A stretch of DNA of 64,000 bases from Avoscillospira sp045652125. Lineage in GTDB: Bacteria > Bacillota > Clostridia > Oscillospirales > Oscillospiraceae. The notes beneath the pieces are model-generated. The model searched no databases and was not told the origin of the DNA. It was given only the letters and a program-made list of their open reading frames with translations. Position numbers and translations under genes: made by a program. Shown piece by piece: positions 17,618 through 26,491 of the stretch; position 1 is the first letter of the stretch; every line of letters begins with the position of its first letter. Where the stretch lies: assembly GCA_045652125.1 (NCBI GenBank), contig JAZRTT010000019.1, forward strand, positions 62,001-126,000. Direction: 5' to 3'.

Positions 17618-18502
17618 TTATGATACCAATCCCCATCTGCTCCAGTCCCGGGGCTCCATTGCCTTTCCGGATGCATCGGCTGTCTGCCCGGGCAGGGCGA
17701 TAAAAAGCACCTTGCCCAAAACATACTGTTCATTGACCATACCAATGGGAGCGTATCGGCTATCCATGGAATTGTTGCGGTTATCCCCTAAAACAAAAAC
17801 ACAGCCTTCCGGTACTGTCGCCGGGTATTGCAGAGCCAGATCCCCTGTCCAGTTGTGCAGTGTCGGTGCATTCACGTACTCTTCTACCAACAGAACACCG
17901 TCCACATAGACACTACCGGTGGTAAAATCAATATCAACACTCTGCCCTTCCGTGGCGATGATTCGCTTTACTATGGGGCCTTCTCCGTTCTGCTGATAGT
18001 GGGGCACATTGAGTACCACCACGTCACCGTAACGAAGATCATCCCCGCCATAAAGAAAATTGCTCTCCAGAAGCAGATAGTCCCGGTTGCGGAGGGTAGG
18101 AAGCATAGAGTCTCCCTGCACACCGACCAGACGGACGGCAAAGACAAAAATCAATGTCACCGCCGCCAAAAGATAGACTACATCGTGGAGCATGCCATAC
18201 AGCTCATAAAGAAAATTGCCTTTCTTTTCTTCAGCAGGCACTTCTTCCGAAGGGAGAACATCGGCACTCCCCTCCTCATTCTGAGCAGGTGCCTGTTCTT
18301 CCGGCGGTTCCTCCGCTTCCGGTTCCTCTGTTGTATTTTCTGCCGGTTCTGCGGCAGCTTCCGTTTCAGGCTCCGCCTCCGGAGTCTTATCCAGAGCAAG
18401 AATCTCCTCCAGAGACAGCTGCTCTGCTTCATCCCCCAGCAATTCCTTGATCTCATCCAGATCAATGTTATCCTGAACAAATCCCTTGTTATTCTGTTCC
18501 AT
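17618..18502 (-). CDS. lepB: Signal peptidase I with a long acidic N-terminal extension
   Basis: Membrane serine protease that cleaves signal peptides. The catalytic serine is in GVQGDSMLPTL and the general-base lysine in IVKRIIATEGQSV; the GDNRNNSMDSR box is intact. One membrane anchor (VVYLLAAVTLIFVFAVRLV) precedes them. Before the anchor are about 105 residues rich in Glu, Pro and Ala (four to five times longer than the cytosolic tail of most Firmicutes SipS proteins), beginning NIDLDEIKELLGDEAEQL. I take ATG 18502 rather than 18562. It begins the lepB-ylqF-rnhB-yraN-thrC transcript; a TATAAT is at 18557-18552. Confidence 0.93.
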   Translation of the reverse strand: MEQNNKGFVQDNIDLDEIKELLGDEAEQLSLEEILALDKTPEAEPETEAAAEPAENTTEEPEAEEPPEEQAPAQNEEGSADVLPSEEVPAEEKKGNFLYELYGMLHDVVYLLAAVTLIFVFAVRLVGVQGDSMLPTLRNRDYLLLESNFLYGGDDLRYGDVVVLNVPHYQQNGEGPIVKRIIATEGQSVDIDFTTGSVYVDGVLLVEEYVNAPTLHNWTGDLALQYPATVPEGCVFVLGDNRNNSMDSRYAPIGMVNEQYVLGKVLFIALPGQTADASGKAMEPRDWSRWGLVS

Positions 18503-18601
18503 TCTTGATTGCACCACCCATGATTTGGTTATGGTCAGGCCATTCTTTGTTATTATACACAACTCTTACAGGAAAAGAAAGAGCAATTCAAAGAAAAAAA
18601 G

Positions 18602-18631
18602 AAAAAAGTACAGCCGACGCTGTACTTTTTT
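18602..18631 (-). terminator. Rho-independent terminator after rplS
   Basis: A 13-bp inverted repeat (18602-18614 with 18619-18631, CGAC loop) lies 12 bases after the rplS stop; read on the minus strand the stem ends in a TTTTTT run. Typical strong terminator. Confidence 0.88.
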
Positions 18632-18643
18632 CTTTTGAGAGAA

Positions 18644-18985
18644 TTAGACCTTCTCCTTGACCTTTGCGGCCTTGCCGAGACGCTCACGCAGATAGTAGAG
18701 CTTAGCTCTGCGAACTTTGCCGTGACGGACAGTCTCGACCTTTACAATGTGGGGAGAGTGGAGCAGGAAAACCTTCTCACAGCCGACACCGTAGCTGATA
18801 CGGCGAACAGTAAAGGTCTCTTCCAGTCCGCCATGCTTCTTTGCAATGACAGTTCCTTCAAACACCTGAACTCTCTCACGGGAACCTTCCTTAATCAAGA
18901 CGTGAACACGAACCGTGTCACCCACGCGGACTTCGGGCACTTCAGCCTTCATATACTGGCTGGTCAAAGCCTTCATCAGATCCAT
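18644..18985 (-). CDS. rplS: 50S ribosomal protein L19
   Basis: L19 sits at the 30S-50S interface. The protein begins MDLMKALTSQYMKAEVPEVR and shows the L19 core GDTVRVHVLIKEGSRERVQVFEG and the C-terminal RRAKLYYLRERLGKAAKVKE. The ATG at 18985 is chosen because AAGGAGG lies eight bases before it; longer readings run into the structured leader. Length 113 aa is normal. Monocistronic, with its own promoter and terminator. Confidence 0.97.
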   Translation of the reverse strand: MDLMKALTSQYMKAEVPEVRVGDTVRVHVLIKEGSRERVQVFEGTVIAKKHGGLEETFTVRRISYGVGCEKVFLLHSPHIVKVETVRHGKVRRAKLYYLRERLGKAAKVKEKV

Positions 18986-19081
18986 TGTTTTGTCCTCCTT
19001 CATATTTAGACGTCCATACCCACAGGAAACGCCGCCGTACTCTCGTACCGGCTGTGGCAGCGGGCCGCCCATTTCACAGAC
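18986..19081 (-). promoter_or_regulatory. rplS 5' leader, likely L19 leader element
   Basis: The transcript predicted from the upstream promoter has a 96-base leader. It contains an outer stem CCACAG/CTGTGG (19057-19052 with 19025-19020) enclosing a GTAC-GAGA-GTAC hairpin. Firmicutes rplS mRNAs are known to carry a structured autoregulatory leader (Rfam L19_leader); position and shape fit, but I did not run a covariance model. Confidence 0.55.
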
Positions 19082-19087
19082 CAAAGT

Positions 19088-19116
19088 ATTGTAGCATTCC
19101 TTTTTGAAAAATGCAA
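19088..19116 (-). promoter_or_regulatory. SigA-type promoter of rplS
   Basis: Minus strand -35 TTGCAT (19116-19111) and -10 TACAAT (19093-19088) with a 17-base spacer, placing the transcript start near 19081. Confidence 0.75.
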
Positions 19117-19143
19117 GTAATTTTTTAACTTATTTTTCAATTT

Positions 19144-19794
19144 TCAGCGAAAAACCTTTCCCTCTTCATCAAAAACCTCCAATCGGCGGCTAAAACTGAC
19201 ATCCGGTTTCCATTGAGGCGCATAGATCTCAAGAGCAGAAACCAAAAGCTGAGGATTGAGAGACGGATTTTGCGCACAGACCCGTACCGTCCACCGCAGG
19301 GATCTCTCATCCACCTGTTGCTGCTGAAAGTCCAGCAGCATAGGCAGAATGTCCACCTCTGTGCTGCCCTTTCTGGAATGCTTTTCCATTATCAGGCTCT
19401 TCCGGGTAAACAATTCACGAATCCCGTCTGCAGCCCCGGAGGGGACACCTCCGTCATAGGTCAGCAGGACTTCCGCACACAGGCTGTGCAGTTCCTTGAT
19501 CTTTCGCCCGTTATCATAAACTTCCAGCACCCGGATCCCTGCAGGAAGTTTCTCATTGAGCAGCTCCACCGCGGGAAGCGAACCACTCTCCAGTTCAAAA
19601 TCCAGCAGTTCACACCGGCTCTCCATTCCCACAGACAGGGGCAGCGCAATGGATACGACAGCCCGGGGTGTAAATCCCTGAGAGTGCTTCAGCAGCAAAC
19701 CCGAGCGGCGAAAGGCTCTCTGAAAGACCCGCATCAAATCCAGATGGGAGATCCATATGCTGTCGCCGGTCTTTTCAAATAACATTCTAGGCAT
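19144..19794 (-). CDS. TIGR03936-type radical SAM-associated protein (DUF2344)
   Basis: 216-aa protein beginning MPRMLFEKTGDSIWISHLDLMRVFQRAFRRSGL, the DUF2344 signature (short form of a fold often fused to radical SAM proteins). It overlaps the radical SAM gene by eight bases. In Clostridia this pair precedes rng/rplU; the function is unknown, with a role in rRNA or tRNA modification often suspected because of the neighbours. No cysteine cluster of its own. Confidence 0.85.
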   Translation of the reverse strand: MPRMLFEKTGDSIWISHLDLMRVFQRAFRRSGLLLKHSQGFTPRAVVSIALPLSVGMESRCELLDFELESGSLPAVELLNEKLPAGIRVLEVYDNGRKIKELHSLCAEVLLTYDGGVPSGAADGIRELFTRKSLIMEKHSRKGSTEVDILPMLLDFQQQQVDERSLRWTVRVCAQNPSLNPQLLVSALEIYAPQWKPDVSFSRRLEVFDEEGKVFR

Positions 19795-21625
19795 CGCAGG
19801 TCACCCCACCTTCCAAACGGTTTGCGCCGCAGCCGCTGCACTTGCTGCGGCAATCCGGGGTAATGCGGGATTCGTAAGCCAGCTCCCGCTCTTTCCACAA
19901 AAACCCACGGCTGACACCCACATCTATGGTCTGCCACGGCAATATCTCATCTTTTTCGTAGGTGCGATGGGCATAAAAATCCGGATCTATCCCACAGGCA
20001 CGGAAAGCCTCCATCCAGATATCGTTGTTAAAGTATTCGTCCCATCCGTCCAGTCTTGCCCCGTGTTTCACGGCATATTCCAAAACCGGTGCCAAGCGCC
20101 GGTCCCCTCTTGCCAAAACTGCTTCCAGATAGCTTAGGTCACTGCCGTGATAGCGGTAGTCCACAGCTTTGCTATGAAGATTCTCCTGCAACAGATGCAC
20201 TCTGCGCATATATTCCTGGGGCGTGATCTGGGCTTCCCACTGGAACGGAGTAAAGGGCTTTGGCACAAAAAACGCAGTTGCAAGATTGATGGAAAGGCCC
20301 CGTTTTTTGTTTGTTGCCGTTTCTTTCCAAACCTTGACGATTTTCCACACCAGATCCGCAATGCCTATTACATCTTCATCGGTTTCCGTAGGCAGACCCA
20401 GCATAAAATAGAGTTTCACATTGTTCCAGCCTCCAGAAAAGGCATTGGAACAGGTGGTAAGAATTTCTTCCTCCGTGACATTTTTGTTAATGGCATCCCG
20501 CAAACGCTGTGTGCCGGCCTCCGGTGCAAAGGTCAGACTGGTCTTTCTCACCCGCTGAACCCGGAGCATCAGCTCGCGGGAAAAGTTATCCGCCCGGAGA
20601 GACGGCAGAGACAGGTTGATCTTGCGGCTCTGGCAATAATCCAGCATTTTATCCGCCAGCGGCTCCAACTGTTTATAGTCAGAAGTGGACAGGCTGGACA
20701 GGGTGATCTCATGGTTGCCAGAGTTTTCCAAAGATTCTACTGCCTGACGATAGAGGGTATTGGCATCTCGGGAACGAACCGGACGGTAACAGAACCCGGC
20801 CTGACAAAAACGGCAGCCACGGATGCAGCCGCGAAATACCTCCAGATTGGTTCGGTCATGAACGATCTCTGTGGACGGCACAATGGTATTCGTCGGATAA
20901 TAGGCTTTGTCCAGATCCCTGACGATTCGCTTCGTCACAGTTTTCGGCAGCCCTTCCATGGGAATAATGTCCTTCAGTTTTCCGTCGGCTCCGTATTGAT
21001 GGTCATAAAAGGAAGGAACATACACGCCGGGAATTTTCGCAGCATCCCACAGAAACTGCTCCTTCGACCATCCTTCGTCCTTTGCTTTTTGATATAAGCG
21101 CAGAATCTCCGGCGTGATCTCCTCTCCCTCTCCCAAGGCAAAGAGATCCACAAAATCTGCCAGGGGCTCCGGGTTTACCGTGCAAATACCGCCGCAGAAC
21201 ACCAAATTATGCAGGCCTTTTCGATCTTTTGCGTACATTGGAATTCCGGAAAGGTCCAACATATTGAGAAGATTGGTATAGCTCATCTCATAGCCCACAG
21301 TAAATGCTATCAAATCAAAATCCCGAACAGGATCACGGCTTTCCAGTGCATACAGAGGCAGCATATGCTTTCGCATCTGTTCTTCCATATCGCCCCACGG
21401 TGCAAATACACGCTCACACCAGACGCCGTCCATTTCATTCATGATCCCATAGAGAATCCGCATCCCCACATTGGACATGCCGATCTCATAAGTATCCGGG
21501 AAGCAAAATGCAACCCGCAGACGAACATCTTCTTTGTTCTTGATCACCTGCCCATATTCTCCGCCAACATATCTGGCGGGCTTTTGAACCAGAGGAAGGA
21601 TCCTCTGAAATAACTGCTGATTCAT
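19787..21625 (-). CDS. B12-binding-type radical SAM protein, TIGR03960 family
   Basis: 612-aa protein. The N-terminal half (residues 1-200) is the B12-binding-like domain typical of YgiQ/TIGR03960 (GEYGQVIKNKEDVRLRVAFCFPDTYEIGMSNVGMRIL), followed by the radical SAM core with the 4Fe-4S motif CIRGCRFCQAG (CxxxCxxC). A C-terminal Cys cluster CRSKCSGCGANR could bind a second metal site. It is coupled to the DUF2344 gene. Reaction unknown. Confidence 0.88.
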   Translation of the reverse strand: MNQQLFQRILPLVQKPARYVGGEYGQVIKNKEDVRLRVAFCFPDTYEIGMSNVGMRILYGIMNEMDGVWCERVFAPWGDMEEQMRKHMLPLYALESRDPVRDFDLIAFTVGYEMSYTNLLNMLDLSGIPMYAKDRKGLHNLVFCGGICTVNPEPLADFVDLFALGEGEEITPEILRLYQKAKDEGWSKEQFLWDAAKIPGVYVPSFYDHQYGADGKLKDIIPMEGLPKTVTKRIVRDLDKAYYPTNTIVPSTEIVHDRTNLEVFRGCIRGCRFCQAGFCYRPVRSRDANTLYRQAVESLENSGNHEITLSSLSTSDYKQLEPLADKMLDYCQSRKINLSLPSLRADNFSRELMLRVQRVRKTSLTFAPEAGTQRLRDAINKNVTEEEILTTCSNAFSGGWNNVKLYFMLGLPTETDEDVIGIADLVWKIVKVWKETATNKKRGLSINLATAFFVPKPFTPFQWEAQITPQEYMRRVHLLQENLHSKAVDYRYHGSDLSYLEAVLARGDRRLAPVLEYAVKHGARLDGWDEYFNNDIWMEAFRACGIDPDFYAHRTYEKDEILPWQTIDVGVSRGFLWKERELAYESRITPDCRSKCSGCGANRLEGGVTCDA

Positions 21626-21692
21626 ATCGTTTCCTCTTTACTTTGACATTTCCATCATTTTAACTTCTTTGCAGCGGAAAAGCAACTGATTT

Positions 21693-22250
21693 CTATGTAT
21701 CCTTCCAGCCGGCCAGACCCACTCTCCACAATATTACCAATGCCGCAAACACCGGCCACAGCCCCGCCTGCAATTCCGCTGCAGCCCAGCAAGCACCCAC
21801 CATCAGCAGACAGCAAACCGATGCGGTCACTATGCGAAGGATCCTATCTGCCGCATCAGGCTCTAGCCGCAGCATCAGCACGCCATATAAAATTCTGCCG
21901 CCGTCCAGAGGATATATGGGAAGCAGGTTTACCACACCCAGAATACCGGAAACGATCGCCAGCTCCGGTACTCGGCGAAAGCATAAAACGCACAGGAGAA
22001 AACTGCTCCATGGTCCTGCAGCTCCGCAGAAGATCTCCTGCCGATATCCCGAAAACCTGCCGCTGATAACAGCACCGGCTGCCGTCAAACGCATACGGCA
22101 GATTTGGACTCCGCTGCACTTCATACATAGCAGATGCCCGATTTCATGAACCGCCAATGCCAGCAAAAACCACAAACACAATCCGGCATCCAGCCAAAGG
22201 AACACGCAAACAGCAGCTGCAAATCCAAATGTTATGTTAACTCTTCCCAT
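21693..22250 (-). CDS. SpoIVFB-like site-2 metalloprotease (M50)
   Basis: 186-aa membrane protein with HExxH in LALAVHEIGHLLCMK and the third ligand motif NLLPIYPLDGGRILYG. Size and topology match SpoIVFB, the mother-cell protease that releases pro-sigma-K. I choose the ATG at 22250 (MGRVNITFGF), which overlaps the preceding small membrane protein by 14 bases; the longer reading from 22349 lies wholly over that gene. Preceded by a small protein in the position of SpoIVFA. Sporulation role inferred. Confidence 0.8.
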   Translation of the reverse strand: MGRVNITFGFAAAVCVFLWLDAGLCLWFLLALAVHEIGHLLCMKCSGVQICRMRLTAAGAVISGRFSGYRQEIFCGAAGPWSSFLLCVLCFRRVPELAIVSGILGVVNLLPIYPLDGGRILYGVLMLRLEPDAADRILRIVTASVCCLLMVGACWAAAELQAGLWPVFAALVILWRVGLAGWKDT

Positions 22251-22497
22251 GGAACAAGACCGCTGCTGTTTCTGCAAGTGTCTCTTTGACAGGCACACCC
22301 TGCTCCAGCCCTTCAGCCAAAATACCGAAGGCCTGCCGCACGGCACCATCCTCCATCCCTATGAATAAAGCCTGAAGCTCCCGGCGAACCGAGGGATAGC
22401 AGTATCCGGAAACAAGCAGCAATAGTGCCAATGCCGCCAACACACACAGTCCACTGAAAAAAGCAGCCCACCCGGAGCCGCTTTTTTGATCTTTCAT
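22237..22497 (-). CDS. Small membrane protein before the SpoIVFB-like protease
   Basis: 86-aa protein with one membrane segment (residues 9-31, WAAFFSGLCVLAALALLLLVSGY) and a short external region ending in PVKETLAETAAVLFHGKS. I do not recognise a domain. Its place, coupled by overlap to an M50 protease, is that of SpoIVFA, the inhibitor partner of SpoIVFB, but it lacks the M23 region of SpoIVFA, so equivalence is only a guess. Confidence 0.65.
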   Translation of the reverse strand: MKDQKSGSGWAAFFSGLCVLAALALLLLVSGYCYPSVRRELQALFIGMEDGAVRQAFGILAEGLEQGVPVKETLAETAAVLFHGKS

Positions 22498-22557
22498 AAC
22501 ACCACACCCTTTCAGTGCAATGTATGCAGAAACAACCTGTCTTTTGTATGGTTTTGC

Positions 22558-23886
22558 TTAAGGAATCAGCCAATTTTTCGCAGGCAGCATCGGCTCGTTC
22601 TCTGCCGTTCCCGGGTCTTCGCCTTCGATCATCACCTGCACCCGTTCGATTTCATCCAGTTGGCAGACAGTCGCCACCACAGCCCGTACCGCCATCTGCG
22701 CTTCAATCGAATCCGTACCGTCAGGGGCAAACGCCCGGTTGAAGGTCACCCGACAAACGCCGTCGGTCAAAGTCTGTGCCACAACTGCCGTTCCCGGAGA
22801 AAACGGATTTTCATACCCGTTTCCGGATTTGAAAGACAAAAGGCCATCCAATACCGCATCTATGCGGCGTCTGCCGGCACTTTGCCGCACACATACGGGA
22901 ACAGGCGCCAATTTGCCGCCGGTCCCGCAGGGAATATAAAACACCGTGTCCACAACCGAGCCGGAAGCTGCAGCCGGCTTTAAGGTCAGTTCTTCCCGAA
23001 GCAGAGGCTGTGACAGATCCAATCCGGCATAATCCCCCAGAGAAAGGGTGCCGCAAACGATCTGTACCCTTTCGATCTGCGGCAATTCCGTGAGACTGTT
23101 GACAACGGAAAACACCGCCAAACGAGCCTGCTGGTGTGTTGCGGGCCGATTGAGATAAAATGCCTGGGAAAATTCAACGGTACACAGCCCTTGCTCCACC
23201 TTCACCTGCCTCAGCTTGGTCCCTTCCGGTATGACTGCCTGTGCCGTATCTTCTCCCGGTCCGTCCAGAAGCTGCTGCAAAATATACGCAGGCATATCGC
23301 TGTCTGATATCTGATCACCGCTGCGGTTCTCTTCTATCAAAAAACGGCCTTCGGAATCGCCATAATACAGTTTCACCGTTACCTGATCGCTGGTGGCAAA
23401 ATCATCATAAAGCACAAAGTCTGCCGCGGTCATCGGCCGGCAAAACGCATGGCTGCTCTCGCCGTCCGGCTGCAGGCAAACGGTCTTTACCTCCGGCAGC
23501 TGTGTCATGGTCAGCACCAAACAAGCCTCCGCCAAACGGTGCTCCATGCCCACGACCTGATCCCAGTTTTCAGACAATGTAATACACAATTGTCCGTCTT
23601 TCAAGGTCGCCTCCCGGACAGTTATGTCCTGAGGGACAGCTGCTGAAAGTCCCGGCGTTTTTGGTCCGCCGAAATAACGCTGCAAAACCGTTTGGGGAGT
23701 ACAGGACAGCTCTCCCAGGTCGCAGATCTCCACCCCAAGGGCCCCGGTTTCCCGGTCGTGAGCAGTCTCTCCCGACGCACAATAGTAGAACGTTACCCGG
23801 TTCTGCGGCATGTACTGCTCCATTGAACTGCACGCCGCCAGTATCGAAAGGAATACAGCACCGATCAAAAGCCACCCTTTTTTCAT
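22558..23886 (-). CDS. Lipoprotein with three GerMN domains
   Basis: 442-aa secreted lipoprotein: lipobox LAAC at residues 15-20 after a short hydrophobic leader. Three successive GerMN-like repeats are visible at about 30-155, 170-285 and 305-430, each with the pattern VTFYY/VKLYY/DTVFYI at the start and a late VxIxxxxxxL strand. GerM of Bacillus has two such domains and helps build the spore cortex and septal peptidoglycan. Here the gene follows a histidine kinase by a four-base overlap; proteins of this type are often coupled to WalK/LpqB-like kinases. Confidence 0.85.
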   Translation of the reverse strand: MKKGWLLIGAVFLSILAACSSMEQYMPQNRVTFYYCASGETAHDRETGALGVEICDLGELSCTPQTVLQRYFGGPKTPGLSAAVPQDITVREATLKDGQLCITLSENWDQVVGMEHRLAEACLVLTMTQLPEVKTVCLQPDGESSHAFCRPMTAADFVLYDDFATSDQVTVKLYYGDSEGRFLIEENRSGDQISDSDMPAYILQQLLDGPGEDTAQAVIPEGTKLRQVKVEQGLCTVEFSQAFYLNRPATHQQARLAVFSVVNSLTELPQIERVQIVCGTLSLGDYAGLDLSQPLLREELTLKPAAASGSVVDTVFYIPCGTGGKLAPVPVCVRQSAGRRRIDAVLDGLLSFKSGNGYENPFSPGTAVVAQTLTDGVCRVTFNRAFAPDGTDSIEAQMAVRAVVATVCQLDEIERVQVMIEGEDPGTAENEPMLPAKNWLIP

Positions 23887-25280
23887 GCCATTCCCTCCAC
23901 TTCAAAATAAGGGAACCGTACTGTAAACCGGCTGCCGCCTTCCGGCCGCTGCTCTGCTTCGATCTGTCCAAAATTCCGCAGGACAAGTTCGTGGACGATA
24001 CTCAAGCCAAGGCCGGAACCGCCGGCCTGTCTGGACCGTGCTTTATCCACACGATAAAACCGCTCAAAAATATGCACCAAAGCATCCTCCGGAATCCCAA
24101 TTCCGCTGTCCTCCACAACAATCAGCACATCCTCTTCCTGCCGCAGCAGACAAAGATGGACCAACCCGCCCTGACAATTGTATTTAATGGCATTTTCCAC
24201 TAAATTGAAAATGATTTGGTACATATCATCTTCTACCGTCAAAACGGTACATCCCGTCTCCATTTGGCTGGTAAGCCGTACCTCTTTTTGATCGGCCAAA
24301 GTCACCAGCATTTTGAACACTCTTCGGACAGTCTGGGAAAGATCCACCACCTCGTGCTCCTGCTTCACCGCCTCCGCCCGGGAAATGGCCAGAAGTTTCT
24401 GTGCCATTCTGGTGAGCCGGTCTGCCTCATTGCCGATATCTGCAACAAACTCCCTCATGGTCTCGGTATCCATTTCGTTATGCAAAATAGAATCTGACAG
24501 AAGTTTTATGGATGCAAGAGGCGTTTTCAGTTCGTGGGATGCATCTGAGACAAACTGCCGCTGAGCGTTTTCTGAAATCTGGAGCCGGTCTGTCAATCTG
24601 TTGAATTCCCGTGCCAGACGTCCAAATTCGTCACTGCCGTGCATTTGTATTTTGTGACTGTATTCTCCGTCTCTGGCCTTTTCCATAGAGAGCAGGATCC
24701 GCCGCATCCGTTTGGAAGAAATCAGGCCAAACAGCGCCGAAAACAGTACGATTGCCAGTTCCACAGCCAGAGAAATACGAAATACATTGGCCTCCAAAGA
24801 GCGTATGATCGCACCCTGATCCGGATCTTCATCTGCTACATACACACAGCCCATCGGTTTGCCATACTGGACAATGGGAACCGCCGCATGGCCCACAACC
24901 ACACCGTCCCGATAATGGCAATAACCCACATCATTTCCCTGAAGAGCCTCCACCGTTTCACGAAACAGCACGCACTTTCCCACAGCCGTCCGCTGCGTCA
25001 GTGAGTCATAAATTGCCACTCCGGCCCCGTCTGTGATCAGCACACGGTCCACATTCAATTCGCCAAGCGCTGAAATGACCTGAGCGGTGTTGTCTGCATT
25101 AAGGTTATCCACACCGGAAAAAGACGCAGTAATCAGAAGTGCCTTATCCAACAGCGCTGCTGATTTGGTGCGGTAGATCAGCTCCCGGGTCGTCGTAGCA
25201 GAGTAGGTATTGAGAAACACCAGCATCAAAGAGGTCAGAAGCACATAAGCCACCGCATTGCGCAAATGGGAGCTGACCAA
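23883..25280 (-). CDS. Sensor histidine kinase (HAMP, HisKA, HATPase)
   Basis: 465-aa membrane kinase. Membrane segments at about 8-25 and 168-187 bracket an extracytoplasmic sensor of about 140 residues. Then come HAMP (188-240), the phospho-acceptor H249 in SDASHELKTPLASIK, and the ATPase with N-box NLVENAIKYNC, G1 VEDSGIGIPEDAL, F-box IFERFYRVDKARS and G2 GGSGLGLSIV. Coupled with the response regulator upstream (19-base gap) and the GerMN lipoprotein downstream. The set suggests control of the cell envelope. Confidence 0.93.
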   Translation of the reverse strand: MVSSHLRNAVAYVLLTSLMLVFLNTYSATTTRELIYRTKSAALLDKALLITASFSGVDNLNADNTAQVISALGELNVDRVLITDGAGVAIYDSLTQRTAVGKCVLFRETVEALQGNDVGYCHYRDGVVVGHAAVPIVQYGKPMGCVYVADEDPDQGAIIRSLEANVFRISLAVELAIVLFSALFGLISSKRMRRILLSMEKARDGEYSHKIQMHGSDEFGRLAREFNRLTDRLQISENAQRQFVSDASHELKTPLASIKLLSDSILHNEMDTETMREFVADIGNEADRLTRMAQKLLAISRAEAVKQEHEVVDLSQTVRRVFKMLVTLADQKEVRLTSQMETGCTVLTVEDDMYQIIFNLVENAIKYNCQGGLVHLCLLRQEEDVLIVVEDSGIGIPEDALVHIFERFYRVDKARSRQAGGSGLGLSIVHELVLRNFGQIEAEQRPEGGSRFTVRFPYFEVEGMA

Positions 25281-25299
25281 AAAAGGAAACCGACGATTT

Positions 25300-25980
25300 T
25301 CAATCTTTGAAATAGTAGCCCACTCCCCACTTTGTTAAAATATGTGCCGGTTCTGCCGGATTCCGCTCCAGCTTTTCCCGCAGCCGGCGGATATGCACAT
25401 CCACAGTACGGATCTCGCTGTGGTACTCATAGCCCCAAATTGTATCAAGCAGCATCTCTCTGGAGTAGACCCGATTGGGATTTCGCATGAGCAATTCCAT
25501 CAGATCAAATTCCTTGGCGGTCAGATCCGTTAAAACGCCGTCATTGTATGCGTTTCTGGCATCAACATCCAATGTAATGTTGCCCCGGGTCAACGCTGCC
25601 TGTTTGGATCCCGCCTTTCCACCGCCGGAACGGCGCAGCAGCGCACGGACACGGGCTTTCAGTTCCAGAATATTAAAGGGCTTGGTCAGATAATCATCCG
25701 CTCCGTGTTCAAATCCCATCAGCTTGTCCATGTCATCGGCTTTCGCCGTGAGCATAATGATCGGCACATCTGAAAACTCCCGAATCCTCTGACATGCCTC
25801 CAACCCATCCATCCGGGGCATCATCACATCCAGAATGATCAGATCCACCTGCTCCCGGGAGGCGATCTCCAGAGCTTCCTGCCCGTCACTGCCGGTCAAT
25901 ACTTCATGGCCATCATTTTCCAGGTTGAATTTGATGCCTTTTACCAGCAACTTTTCATCATCTACCACAAGAACTCTCAT
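25300..25980 (-). CDS. OmpR/PhoB-family response regulator (WalR-like)
   Basis: 226-aa regulator. Receiver: acidic pocket VVDDE, phospho-acceptor D51 (LIILDVMMPRMDG), T/S switch MLTAK, and K100. Winged-helix output domain from residue 130: LTAKEFDLMELLMRNPNRVYSREMLLDTIWGYEY. Very close in type to WalR/YycF. It shares an ATGA overlap with the ComEA-like gene upstream and leads the kinase. The linker GGGKAGSKQAA is unusually Gly/Ala-rich. Confidence 0.93.
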   Translation of the reverse strand: MRVLVVDDEKLLVKGIKFNLENDGHEVLTGSDGQEALEIASREQVDLIILDVMMPRMDGLEACQRIREFSDVPIIMLTAKADDMDKLMGFEHGADDYLTKPFNILELKARVRALLRRSGGGKAGSKQAALTRGNITLDVDARNAYNDGVLTDLTAKEFDLMELLMRNPNRVYSREMLLDTIWGYEYHSEIRTVDVHIRRLREKLERNPAEPAHILTKWGVGYYFKD

Positions 25981-26390
25981 TGTGCCCCTCCAATCGTAAT
26001 GACCGATTCCATTTCCCGATAGCGTGTTTCCCCAATACCTCTGACGTCCATGATCTGCTCTTTTGATACAAATTCGCCGTGTTCCATCCGATATCCAATG
26101 ATCCTGCCCGCCAGTTCAGGTCCGATCCCCGGCAATTGTTCCAGTTCGGCCTGATTCGCCGTATTGATGTTCACCGGGTCCTCCCTCGTGGGTATTGGGG
26201 TCAGTCCCCCGTTCTTCTCTGCCGTCGTTTCTTCCTGCAAAGAAGCCATCTCATTCACAATCTTTGCAGGTTCCGCAGTCACCGCAATCTGTGTCTTTCC
26301 GCTGCCGTTTCCCATCAAATATCCCAACGAAAAAGCCAGACACAGCAGCAGAACACCGTAGGCTGCCAGAGGCACCTGTTTTCTGTTCAA
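25977..26390 (-). CDS. ComEA-like helix-hairpin-helix DNA-binding protein
   Basis: Membrane-anchored protein with a single N-terminal membrane segment (PLAAYGVLLLCLAFSLGYLMG) and a C-terminal ComEA HhH pair: VNINTANQAELEQLPGIGPELAGRIIGYR. ComEA binds DNA outside the cell for competence. There is no upstream ATG in a good position; I favour the TTG at 26390 (giving MNRKQVPLAAYG), preceded by AAGGTGG at eight bases. The longer reading to 26468 would start before the likely promoter. Shorter than Bacillus ComEA (205 aa), and the competence genes comEB/EC are not here. Confidence 0.82.
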   Translation of the reverse strand: MNRKQVPLAAYGVLLLCLAFSLGYLMGNGSGKTQIAVTAEPAKIVNEMASLQEETTAEKNGGLTPIPTREDPVNINTANQAELEQLPGIGPELAGRIIGYRMEHGEFVSKEQIMDVRGIGETRYREMESVITIGGAQ

Positions 26391-26412
26391 CTGAAACACC
26401 ACCTTCGGTTCA

Positions 26413-26440
26413 TTGACATTGAGACATAATTTGATATAAT
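26413..26440 (+). promoter_or_regulatory. Promoter of the second PBP5-type gene
   Basis: Plus-strand -35 TTGACA (26413-26418) and -10 TATAAT (26435-26440) with a 16-base spacer, both perfect consensus boxes. On the minus strand the same 50 bases hold a TTGCCG/TATAAT pair (18-base spacer, -10 at 26444-26439) that could drive the comEA-like operon, so the two promoters overlap face to face. Confidence 0.8.
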
Positions 26441-26491
26441 TATAACACACAATAAACCCTGTCGGCAACGCCGAATGATATAGGAGATACC

